The position numbers and the translations under genes were made by a program. A stretch of DNA of 64,000 nucleotides from Ferruginibacter lapsinanis (GTDB lineage Bacteria; Bacteroidota; Bacteroidia; Chitinophagales; Chitinophagaceae): the NCBI RefSeq assembly GCF_020783315.1, contig NZ_CP086063.1, positions 1,848,501-1,912,500 of the forward strand, written 5' to 3'. The number at the start of each line of letters is the position of its first letter. Position 1 is the first letter of the stretch. Below the pieces are notes generated by a model, which did no database searches, was not told the origin of the DNA, and was given only the letters and a program-made list of their open reading frames with translations. Below are positions 44,483-52,869 of this stretch, one piece after another.

Positions 44483-45040
44483 ATGTACAACATTATTGCC
44501 ACCTCTCTATTTCAAAACAAAATCTGCCTATTGCCGGGTATTGGCGCCCTGAGCGTGGAAACGCTTCCGGCTGAAACAGATTTTGTAAATAGCCGGATAT
44601 TGGCACCTCAGTACACAATAGAATTTTCCACAGAAAATGAGGGCAATGCGCCATTCAACGAATTCTCGGCAATCAGTCAGCTACTACGAAATGAAATTGA
44701 CCATAATGGTAGTGCTGAAATAACTGGTGTTGGTGTTTTTAGTAAAGATGAATCAGGCAAAATCACTTTTGAGCCAGAGAAGGTGAACGCTGCATTTACA
44801 TATCCTGTAAATGCAGAAAGAGTTATCCGGCAAAATGCAGCACATGCTATGCTGGTAGGAGATAAAGAGACCACTAACGTTGTGATGACCGAATATTTTA
44901 CCGAAGAAATTTTACAGAAAGACCGCTGGTGGATATGGGCAATTGTATTAGGTGTGCTAGGTATAGCTGCTATTGTTTTTCATTTTACCCAGCATGGGTA
45001 TACTACAGGAAACAGCCATATTTTGGGTGCTGTTTTATAA
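44483..45040 (+). CDS. HU-like (CCDC81-type) DNA-binding domain membrane protein
   Basis: The 185-residue protein has an N-terminal domain (residues about 1-110: LFQNKICLLPGIGALSVETL, then AEITGVGVFSKDESGKITFEP) resembling the prokaryotic HU/CCDC81 module of Bacteroidota SPOR-type proteins. A single membrane helix follows at about 150-170 (WWIWAIVLGVLGIAAIVF), with a short tail. There is no SPOR domain, unlike many relatives. If the similarity is real, it may bind DNA or a septum component at the membrane; this is inference. It has its own promoter and is convergent with tamB, with seven bases between the two. Confidence 0.6.
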   Translation: MYNIIATSLFQNKICLLPGIGALSVETLPAETDFVNSRILAPQYTIEFSTENEGNAPFNEFSAISQLLRNEIDHNGSAEITGVGVFSKDESGKITFEPEKVNAAFTYPVNAERVIRQNAAHAMLVGDKETTNVVMTEYFTEEILQKDRWWIWAIVLGVLGIAAIVFHFTQHGYTTGNSHILGAVL

Positions 45041-45047
45041 TATTCAT

Positions 45048-48000
45048 TTAGTTATTTCCTGAGCTTCCATTACTTTTCTTAAATAAATTCGAGAGTTTAT
45101 TTACATCCTTCCTGTAGGTGAGTTTAATACCTGTTCTGTTCCTTTGTCCTATTATATCAGTGTTTGTCTGATTAAATCCGATCAATCTTACTCGTCCATC
45201 CTCATTTAAAAGCCATTCTACTGTAAGATCGGGCGTGATCTTGTTTTTATTAGATGGTGCCGCATAAGGATTATTATAATCAAAATTTCCTCCTACGTTA
45301 ATTATCAGCCTGTTTTCAAAGAAGGTAAGTGTTATACCTAACTTAGCCGCTCCCTGTAATTTTGCAATATTGCTTTGTAGGTCAATACTTGAATTCAGGT
45401 CAAAATTGAAAGCTACATTATTATTTAAGTTTAATGTTTGCAGTAGTTTATTCAAAGAGTTGGCCAATACACCTGATACCATACCGCCGATAGTATTGGT
45501 TGCAACATTCAATCCACTGCTGGCAGTTAAAAATTGTTGATTGCTATTTAAGAACGAATTGAAAAGAAGAAGAGATGTGACCTGCTTGTTCATTTCATTT
45601 TCATCATTTGTAAATTCCTGTAATCTTTTGGTAATAAGAATATCATTTCTTAATGGGCTGTTGTCGGGTAATTGAAATTCAAAATTTATCTTAGGTTTTA
45701 ATAATGTTCCTTTTAATAAGGCAACAACTATAACATCATTTTTTCTCTTTGTATTATTATCTGAGATACCGCTAAAGTCAACATTTTTAGAAAGGTATTC
45801 AGCTGCCATATCAATATTGGCAAGGTAAGGATCTCCTGACCAATTGATGGTACCTCCATTCAGTGTAAACGGTTTTTTAATGATGGATTGATAATTGAAT
45901 GTGTATTCTCCTTTTGTAATATCGTAGCGCCCTCTTATTGAAAGCGGCTCTTTATTTCCAACAGTTATTTTTAACTCGTTGCTTACACCCACCCCTTTGA
46001 TAATATCACCTGTAGCTTCATCTAGTATAACATCTATTTTACATGCAGGGTTGGCTTTCAGTGTCATATTAACCAAAATGCTGCTGCTGGCTTTCAGTTT
46101 AAGGTTATTTTCCATTTCCTTACCAAACTGAATAAAGTTGATGTAATCAATCGCTCCGTTTTCTACACTACTACCGCTTAATAAATAAATATGACTACTA
46201 TCTGTTCTTGAAGGTTCGCCATCTATATTCATGATCATATTGTCAGCAGAGCCGTTTAATGTCATCGTAGCTCGGCCAATGACCTTTCCGTAAAATTGAC
46301 TGTTATCTTTTTTTAGCGTATTTAATACCAATAATTTTTTGGTGTCAAACCGAACATCATCAAATTCAAAATCCCGGAAGAAGTGATGATACATTTTTCC
46401 GCTTAATGTAGCTGTATTGTTCAATGTGTCTTTCAAGTCGATCATCCCAAAGTCTATTTCATTGGGATTGAAAATGACAGTTTCATTGCTGAATTTATAT
46501 TTACATTGTGTGTAATTAACTATCATTGATGCATCGGTGATAGTGGCAGTTCCGGTAAGATTAAGGTGTTTACTGTTTCCACTGATCTTCAGGTCATTGG
46601 TATTAGCATAACCATGTATATCAGAAAAGATACCATCAAGATAATTGTTAAGTATCGCAAGATTGAATCGGTCACTTTTAAATAAAATATTCGCCTGATT
46701 GGTTATGGTGTCTCTCGTATCAAAACTTCCATCAACATTGAACTTATAAGCGCTGTCATTAGCAGCATTTACCTTGAATGTTACTATTCCTGAAGACGAG
46801 TATCTTCCATTTGCTGTTATCAATCCTATTGAATCTTTTTCAAATTTAAAATTATCCGCTTTAATATCGTAATCAACAGATGGTTTGCCAAAAGGGTTTG
46901 TAATAAGAACCTTCCCACTTACCTGACCTTCCATATGTGGATCTTTTATAAAGAAAGGTAAGAAATCATCAATATTAATACTTGTAAGTCCAACCTTAAT
47001 ATCATTAGTGCCACCATCTTCGGAAAGTTCTGTAGAAATATCTACCTGCTGATTGCCTTGAATAAACTTGAGGTCATGTGCACTGATCTGAGAGTTTCTA
47101 AGTGTTAGTTCCCCATCTTTTTCTATTTGCCATTGTTTATCATTTAAAATAAAAGTAGAAGGAGAGAAATTTATTTTAACACCATCCGTCATAGTCTGTA
47201 CCTGAGCATGTAATTCAGCATTGCTTAATGTTTTGCTGGCACTGGTTTTTATTCCGATGTCTGATATATCATCTTGTGATCTGATGTGTAAATTTGTAGT
47301 AGGTAAGTGAAGACTATCGCCAAGCATTATATCTGCAACATTTATTTCGGTAACAAGTGTATCTAAATTGCCCACGCTTTGTAATCGGAGGTCGTTGAAG
47401 GTTTTCCCATCATAACTAAACTCGGGGATATCCGCATTGACAGTCAATTTGTTTTCTTTAAGTCTCAATACTCCATCTACTGTGGAGTTATTAAACCCAT
47501 GTAATTTTTTATCCAGTAACCCTATATAATCATCTACATTTTTTGTATGGATACTAAAGGTAAAATCCTGGTTATTTAAAACGGCTTTTGGTTTTTCAAT
47601 ATAAGCCGGGTAGTAATTGTTTAAAAACAACTGAAAAGCTTTAGGTAATTCAAGGATCGTGAAATCGCCGTTGATCTTTACGTCGGCTTCATTTGATTGT
47701 ACTGTTAGTTGTTTCTTGTTGTCAATTATTTCAGACTTTAAAACAAGAGAATCAAATGAAAGGGGTTGGTTGTTATGATGTAGCGTGGCATTATAGATAC
47801 TTGCTTTACCCAAAAAATTATCAATATTGCTGCCGGTAAAATTGAGGTTAAAATGTCCGGTAACATCAAAACTATCTTTGGTAAAATGCAACTTTTGTAA
47901 ATTGGCTTTGGCCAGATAAACATCAAAATTAATTTGGGGAATTTTTCCACTCAGGTCAATCTTCCCCTGCAGGTTTTCTAATTTCAGGTTTGGATCATCA

Positions 48001-49775
48001 ATACTGGCGGTGCCATTAAAAATCCTTTTCCCAAAATCACCTTTCACGTTAATATTCTGATAAGTATATCCTCCAAAATCAATACGCTGAATTGATCCAT
48101 CGAGATTAGCTTTGACATTATTTGTTGAAATACCAACACCATTTACCTTTCCATCAAAAGCGATATTATTAAAATCGTTGTTATTGATAAATTTACCCAA
48201 TTGAAATCCTGTGGTAGCGATCTTTCCACTATACACAATTGGTTTTTTTTCGGGCAACTTTAAATTCAGGTCCCCTGTCACAACACCCAGATCTGTATTG
48301 ATTGTACCGTAAGCAACAAAATCACTCAGGAAGCCGGTGAAATTTCCTTTGTATCGGATGTTTCCCAGTTTGCTCAACTGCGGTTGTGTGATGCTTTTTA
48401 AAGAAGGTATAATGCTGGTTAAGTCAGTATAATTTGTGATCAGGTCTCTTGATGTAAAATCAATGAAAGTATTATCGATATCGGGCAATCCGCTGAGGGC
48501 AATATCTCCGTCGATGGAAGTATTGCCGCTTTTGATGATCATTTTTTTTGCAGTGAAGTTATCTATTGTACCATTCGCATTTCCTTTAAGAGTAAAAATG
48601 CGTTTCCATGATCTTAATTCAGGGGCAAAATAAGCAAGATCATCACTACTTAATATACTGTTTTCAAAATTACCTTCAAGAGTTACCCGATGTAAAAAAC
48701 TATTCATGTCGCTAAACTCTTTGTAGCGCATTGCATAATAGTTGCCTAATCTGCTTTTGTTAGTTACCAGGTTAAGCTTATTAAACTCCATCATTTGTGG
48801 CGTAAACTTGACTGCGGCTTCCAGTTTTTTTACTTCAAATCCACTTCTTTCTTTGCTGCTTAAACTGATATCTGTGGTAAGGGTGTCTTTTTCGAAATGA
48901 ACATTTTTCAGATCACCGGTGATATTCTTGAAAATAATATGCTCTCCATAAAATCTGTTATCCAGTAATGCTGTTAAAGAGTTTTCTTTCTCATTATTAA
49001 AAACACCATTCGTGATATGAATATTTTTAATGTTGGCGATCCATCCATCATTATTCCATTGATAGGCATCAGGTTTTTTGTCAGATATTTTTTTGGGAGG
49101 GCGGGGAATATGCAGTTTGTCTCTGTTGCCTGTATAATCGTTTTGTGAAAAAAGAGGCTCGGTAATATCGAGTGTATTAAGGTTGACTATTTTTTTTGTG
49201 AAATCTATATCATCGGCAAACATGCTGAGCTTTTTCATGTTGATAGTCATGTCTTGCCCCACCCATTTGTCAATTTGATTGAAACGAATATTTTGCAATT
49301 GTAAAATCTTTACATCAAACTCAATCCCTCCTTTTTTGGTGGTGGTGTCTATTTTTTTTGGGCCGGAGAAATAGTCAATCAGGAATTGATAGTTCCAGAC
49401 TGAATCTGTCCGTTTCATATTTACAACGGCATCATCTAAACCAACATATCTTAAAGTAGATTTGTCCTTTATAAAAAACCAGTCAGTAATATTTACGATA
49501 GCAGTACCTGCATAAAGAAGTGTATCTCTTTGTCTGTCTTCAACCAAAACGCCCCTGATCTCCATTTTATTAAAAAAGGCAAAATCTACATGTTTGACAC
49601 TTACTCTAGTTTTTAATTTTTCTGAAAACGCATTGGCCACTTTTTTTACGATCCAGGTTTGGACCGGCGCCAAATGAATAGCAATGTATAACAGCACCAA
49701 CAAAAGTATCAGTGCCAATATAAATCGCTTTAATATTTTCCAGACTCTACGCAGATGGGTATAAATTATGAGCAA
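45048..49775 (-). CDS. TamB-like translocation and assembly module protein (DUF490/AsmA-type)
   Basis: The 1575-residue protein is anchored by one N-terminal helix (ILALILLLVLLYIAIHL). Long stretches of beta-rich, low-conservation repeats follow (for example NTDLGVVTGDLNLKLPEKKPI), and a C-terminal TamB/DUF490 region ends in the family-like ITVGNKEPLSIRGRYDITKGEY near residue 1285 and LQGAAKLGITLTFFENRLIINVGGN. TamB is thought to bridge inner and outer membranes for barrel assembly and lipid traffic. The start is uncertain: the first in-frame TTG (49775) lies inside a consensus promoter box, and no ATG or GTG exists before the helix. PorT-type barrel gene 49890 is upstream on the same strand. 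Confidence 0.88.
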   Translation of the reverse strand: MLIIYTHLRRVWKILKRFILALILLLVLLYIAIHLAPVQTWIVKKVANAFSEKLKTRVSVKHVDFAFFNKMEIRGVLVEDRQRDTLLYAGTAIVNITDWFFIKDKSTLRYVGLDDAVVNMKRTDSVWNYQFLIDYFSGPKKIDTTTKKGGIEFDVKILQLQNIRFNQIDKWVGQDMTINMKKLSMFADDIDFTKKIVNLNTLDITEPLFSQNDYTGNRDKLHIPRPPKKISDKKPDAYQWNNDGWIANIKNIHITNGVFNNEKENSLTALLDNRFYGEHIIFKNITGDLKNVHFEKDTLTTDISLSSKERSGFEVKKLEAAVKFTPQMMEFNKLNLVTNKSRLGNYYAMRYKEFSDMNSFLHRVTLEGNFENSILSSDDLAYFAPELRSWKRIFTLKGNANGTIDNFTAKKMIIKSGNTSIDGDIALSGLPDIDNTFIDFTSRDLITNYTDLTSIIPSLKSITQPQLSKLGNIRYKGNFTGFLSDFVAYGTINTDLGVVTGDLNLKLPEKKPIVYSGKIATTGFQLGKFINNNDFNNIAFDGKVNGVGISTNNVKANLDGSIQRIDFGGYTYQNINVKGDFGKRIFNGTASIDDPNLKLENLQGKIDLSGKIPQINFDVYLAKANLQKLHFTKDSFDVTGHFNLNFTGSNIDNFLGKASIYNATLHHNNQPLSFDSLVLKSEIIDNKKQLTVQSNEADVKINGDFTILELPKAFQLFLNNYYPAYIEKPKAVLNNQDFTFSIHTKNVDDYIGLLDKKLHGFNNSTVDGVLRLKENKLTVNADIPEFSYDGKTFNDLRLQSVGNLDTLVTEINVADIMLGDSLHLPTTNLHIRSQDDISDIGIKTSASKTLSNAELHAQVQTMTDGVKINFSPSTFILNDKQWQIEKDGELTLRNSQISAHDLKFIQGNQQVDISTELSEDGGTNDIKVGLTSINIDDFLPFFIKDPHMEGQVSGKVLITNPFGKPSVDYDIKADNFKFEKDSIGLITANGRYSSSGIVTFKVNAANDSAYKFNVDGSFDTRDTITNQANILFKSDRFNLAILNNYLDGIFSDIHGYANTNDLKISGNSKHLNLTGTATITDASMIVNYTQCKYKFSNETVIFNPNEIDFGMIDLKDTLNNTATLSGKMYHHFFRDFEFDDVRFDTKKLLVLNTLKKDNSQFYGKVIGRATMTLNGSADNMIMNIDGEPSRTDSSHIYLLSGSSVENGAIDYINFIQFGKEMENNLKLKASSSILVNMTLKANPACKIDVILDEATGDIIKGVGVSNELKITVGNKEPLSIRGRYDITKGEYTFNYQSIIKKPFTLNGGTINWSGDPYLANIDMAAEYLSKNVDFSGISDNNTKRKNDVIVVALLKGTLLKPKINFEFQLPDNSPLRNDILITKRLQEFTNDENEMNKQVTSLLLFNSFLNSNQQFLTASSGLNVATNTIGGMVSGVLANSLNKLLQTLNLNNNVAFNFDLNSSIDLQSNIAKLQGAAKLGITLTFFENRLIINVGGNFDYNNPYAAPSNKNKITPDLTVEWLLNEDGRVRLIGFNQTNTDIIGQRNRTGIKLTYRKDVNKLSNLFKKSNGSSGNN

Positions 49776-49802
49776 AAATAACTAATCAAGCCCTATAGGC
49801 AA
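49773..49802 (-). promoter_or_regulatory. Promoter of the tamB-like gene
   Basis: On the minus strand TTG (49802-49800), 19 bases and TATTTTTG (49780-49773), consensus in both boxes and spacing. The box covers the TTG that would be the first in-frame start. Confidence 0.6.
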
Positions 49803-49841
49803 ATTCAATACCAAAGATTAATACATTTAATTAAATACAAT

Positions 49842-49865
49842 AAAAAACCTGCTTTAAAAGCAGGT
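49842..49865 (-). terminator. Terminator of the PorT-type barrel gene
   Basis: On the minus strand an 8-bp stem (ACCTGCTT with AAGCAGGT, three-base loop) is followed by six Ts. It ends 40 bases before the tamB promoter. Confidence 0.8.
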
Positions 49866-49889
49866 AATATTTAATCTATTTTAACAATA

Positions 49890-50540
49890 TTATCTCAGAT
49901 AGTAGCCAAAGCTCACAGATATCATTCTGTTTCTGATATTTCTGTGATCTGTTTGATAATTATTATTAATATTCGCCAATCCCAGCAGGTATCCTAATTC
50001 AACAAATACTTTAGGGGTATGAAACGCTAAACCTGAACTGAATCCCAAATCAAACATCCCGTACTCTCCATCTACACTTAGTTTCATTTTGTTTGATGAG
50101 GTAACACCTCCTTTAGTCGTTGTTTTTTCAGTGCCTGCAATAGCAATGCCTAATTGAGGTCCTGCAGAAAGAACCAGCGTATTCTTTCTTTCTCCTACAG
50201 GAAAATCAGCACTTAAAGCAGGGGTGATATCTATATAATGAATTGTATTGTAATATTTGGAAGTATCGCCATATGTTGGGTTATAGATATAACCTCTCAT
50301 ATTGTAACTAATTGTAGGGGAAAAATGCAATACATCATCAAAATGCGTTTTAAACATTATGCCCAACCCGAAACCATTGATATTGCTACTTGGTTGCTTA
50401 ATATTTTGACTGTAAACATCATTTACATAACGAACTCTTGCTGTAGCAACATTCCAACCTGCTTTTAGAGCTATTTTAGTTTGTGCCGAAACGAAAATTA
50501 TTGATAGGGTAAAAATTAATAACAGGTAAAATTTTTTCAT
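49890..50540 (-). CDS. PorT-family outer-membrane beta-barrel protein
   Basis: The 216-residue protein has a signal peptide (FYLLLIFTLSIIFVSAQ) and an eight-strand-like barrel: IALKAGWNVATARVRY, FGLGIMFKTHF, FSPTISYNMRGYIYN, LVLSAGPQLGIAIAG, SFGYYLR at the C-terminus. This fits the outer membrane beta-barrel (PorT-like, DUF3575-type) class, whose members vary in function; true PorT of the type IX machine is one case but is not shown here. It has a promoter of the TTG-N18-TAACTTCG kind just upstream and its own terminator. Confidence 0.8.
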   Translation of the reverse strand: MKKFYLLLIFTLSIIFVSAQTKIALKAGWNVATARVRYVNDVYSQNIKQPSSNINGFGLGIMFKTHFDDVLHFSPTISYNMRGYIYNPTYGDTSKYYNTIHYIDITPALSADFPVGERKNTLVLSAGPQLGIAIAGTEKTTTKGGVTSSNKMKLSVDGEYGMFDLGFSSGLAFHTPKVFVELGYLLGLANINNNYQTDHRNIRNRMISVSFGYYLR

Positions 50541-50558
50541 TTTTATTATTTATGAGTG

Positions 50559-50587
50559 CGAAGTTACTATTTTAGATTTAGATGCAA
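50559..50587 (-). promoter_or_regulatory. Promoter of the PorT-type barrel gene
   Basis: On the minus strand TTG (50587-50585), 18 bases, TAACTTCG (50566-50559; one mismatch to TAnnTTTG). The start codon is 19 bases past the box. Confidence 0.5.
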
Positions 50588-50608
50588 TTTTTTTAAACAA
50601 AGTTGCAT

Positions 50609-51142
50609 TTATTGTTTGTTATTTTTCATATTTAGGTTGAATTGTTCAGACTTTCCCCGGGGGATAGATAGATTTTGCCATTTAGTATCAGTAATTATTT
50701 TGGCAATGTATATGATCTGTCCTGTATGATATGGAAGATGCGCCAATTGACGGTTGATAGCATCTATAACAACAAGCGGCTCGGATCTTATATAGATTGT
50801 TTTTAATAAGTCGTTTTCTGATAGATTTTTAATACTTGTCAGACAGCAATCCCAACCCTTTTCCCACAGATCCAGCAATTGGGGTTTTGTGTAATGGGTT
50901 ATTTCGAATTCACTATCTCTGTTTCGCCATTCCTTTTCTCCGTCGGAAGTTAAAAAATCAGTCCAACGACTGAGCATATTACCACTCATGTGTTGGATAA
51001 TGATAGCAATACTGTTACTTGATTCATTTGGTCTAAAATGACAATCAGCATCATTTAGCTGAACGAATGTTTTATCTCCTAACTCTTTATAATAAGAAAG
51101 GCGTTTAATAACACTGATTAAAAATTCATTTCCGATATTCAT
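50609..51142 (-). CDS. DinB-superfamily protein of the DUF1572 type
   Basis: The 177-residue helical protein has the DUF1572/DinB four-helix pattern: LISVIKRLSYYKELGD, LNDADCHFRPNESSNSIAIIIQHMSGNMLSRW near 40, and the third conserved segment NRQLAHLPYHTGQIIYIAK near 136. His residues at IIQHMSGN, RQLAHLPYH fit the three-His metal site of this family. Related proteins include thiol-dependent detoxification enzymes such as BstA, so a bacillithiol or glutathione-type cofactor is possible but not shown. It sits 12 bases after the gamma-glutamyltransferase gene on the same strand, so co-transcription and thiol metabolism are plausible. Confidence 0.8.
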   Translation of the reverse strand: MNIGNEFLISVIKRLSYYKELGDKTFVQLNDADCHFRPNESSNSIAIIIQHMSGNMLSRWTDFLTSDGEKEWRNRDSEFEITHYTKPQLLDLWEKGWDCCLTSIKNLSENDLLKTIYIRSEPLVVIDAINRQLAHLPYHTGQIIYIAKIITDTKWQNLSIPRGKSEQFNLNMKNNKQ

Positions 51143-51154
51143 TTGTTTAATGTT

Positions 51155-52846
51155 TTAGTATCCTTCTGCTGCATCCTCTCCACGACCATCTGCAACAGCT
51201 GTAATAATATTATTTTTAGTGATAATTAATTCCACCCTTCCAATGGAAGGTCTTTCAACTAGTGTATATCCCATCTTTGCTAATTTATTTCTAATAATTG
51301 AAGAAAAGGTTTTTTCTACAAAAATTGTGTCAGGCAACCATTGGTGGTGAAACTTTGATTTGTTCACTGCATCTTCCGGCTTCATTTTGAATTCCAGTAT
51401 ATTCATTAGCGTTTGAAAAACACTTGTCGGAATTGTAGTTCCCCCGGGAGTACCAACAATTATATAAGGCTTATTGTTTTTAAGAACGATGGTTGGGGTC
51501 ATGCTGCTAAGCATTCTTTTATTGGGAGCTATGGCATTTTTTTCATTACCAACGGCTCCATACATATTGGGCACTCCCGGCTTTATACTAAAATCATCCA
51601 TTTCATTATTTAAAATAAAACCGGCACCGGTTACAACTGTTCTGCTACCGAAGTGCCCGTTTAAGGTAGTGGTTACTGAAACAGCGTTACCGGCCTTATC
51701 TATTACGCTTAGATGAGTGGTTTCTTCACTTTCATTGATATTGCCTGCTTGTGTAGTAATGCTGGTTCCCGCTTTCCCGGGGGTAAAATTTTTCAATCGT
51801 TCTTTTAGATATACTGGATCTGTTAGCTTTTTTATGGGCACATGTACAAAGTCAGCATCACCTAAAAATGTAGCTCTGTCGGCATAAGCTCTTCTTTCAG
51901 CTTCGATCATCAATTGTACTGCTTCAGTAGTCAGGTATCCTTGCACGTTGAACTTTTTATCTTCCATCATTTTAATTAATTGTAATAAAATGATTCCACC
52001 ACTACTCGGTAATGGCATCGTAACAATGTGGTATTTCTTATAATCAAATTCAAGAGCTGTTCTTTTTATAGCCGTATAATTTTTAAGGTCATCGTAATTA
52101 ATGATGCCATTGCCTCTTTTCATTTCTTCTACGATCAGTCTTGCTGTTTCTCCTGTATAAAACCCGGCAGCACCGAGGTCTCTCACACGCCTTAAAGTGA
52201 TGGCCAGATCCTTTTGTATCAATGTATCACCTTCTTTCCAGGGAGTAGCTTTAGTAAAAGCGGTCGGTGCGGTATTCAATCGTACAAAATCGGCGGTATA
52301 GTTGTTAAGATCATCTGCCTGGGCCTGTGTAAGTGAAAATCCGTTTTCTGCCAGATCAATGGCCGGTTGTATCAATGTGGCAAAGGGAAGTGATGCATAG
52401 GGCATTGATGCAAATAATCCTGCAATGGTGCCCGGTATACCAGCGGCCAGGTGACCATCTTGGGATAGATGCATTTGCGCATTACCGTTACTATCCAGGT
52501 ACATGTCTCTGTTGGCATTGCCGGCTGCTTTTTCCCGGTAATCGATAGTAATATTTTGTCCGTTTTTTAAATGTGCCACCATAAACCCTCCTCCGCCGAT
52601 ATTACCTGCTCCGGGATACACCACTGCCAGAGCCAGTTGTGTGGCGATCGCCGCATCTATTGCATTGCCGCCCTGTTTTAATATATCTATACCTGTTTTA
52701 CTTGCCAATGAATGTGCTGATACCACGGCTCCATTTCGGCAGGTCACTTTTTTTTGTGAGTGGTAGCTATAAGGATTAAATTGTGCAGTACTTTGCACAA
52801 TTATTCCTACAAGCAATAGGAGCAATATGGGAGCTTTGTATCTCAT
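51155..52846 (-). CDS. ggt: Gamma-glutamyltransferase, periplasmic
   Basis: The 563-residue protein has a signal peptide (PILLLLLVGIIVQSTAQ). The gamma-glutamyltranspeptidase core is GNAIDAAIATQLALAVV, GIPGTIAGLF and the autoprocessing motif TTHLSVIDKAGNAVSVT; the nucleophile is Thr376, which becomes the first residue of the small subunit. Downstream are the MTPTIVLKNNKPYIIVGTPGG segment and DDFSIKPG. It cuts or transfers the gamma-glutamyl group of glutathione-like peptides. It starts 23 bases from the divergent M14 gene. The last promoter elements must therefore lie in the neighbouring coding DNA. Confidence 0.95.
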   Translation of the reverse strand: MRYKAPILLLLLVGIIVQSTAQFNPYSYHSQKKVTCRNGAVVSAHSLASKTGIDILKQGGNAIDAAIATQLALAVVYPGAGNIGGGGFMVAHLKNGQNITIDYREKAAGNANRDMYLDSNGNAQMHLSQDGHLAAGIPGTIAGLFASMPYASLPFATLIQPAIDLAENGFSLTQAQADDLNNYTADFVRLNTAPTAFTKATPWKEGDTLIQKDLAITLRRVRDLGAAGFYTGETARLIVEEMKRGNGIINYDDLKNYTAIKRTALEFDYKKYHIVTMPLPSSGGIILLQLIKMMEDKKFNVQGYLTTEAVQLMIEAERRAYADRATFLGDADFVHVPIKKLTDPVYLKERLKNFTPGKAGTSITTQAGNINESEETTHLSVIDKAGNAVSVTTTLNGHFGSRTVVTGAGFILNNEMDDFSIKPGVPNMYGAVGNEKNAIAPNKRMLSSMTPTIVLKNNKPYIIVGTPGGTTIPTSVFQTLMNILEFKMKPEDAVNKSKFHHQWLPDTIFVEKTFSSIIRNKLAKMGYTLVERPSIGRVELIITKNNIITAVADGRGEDAAEGY

Positions 52847-52869
52847 TATTTAAATAATTTGATCAGACA

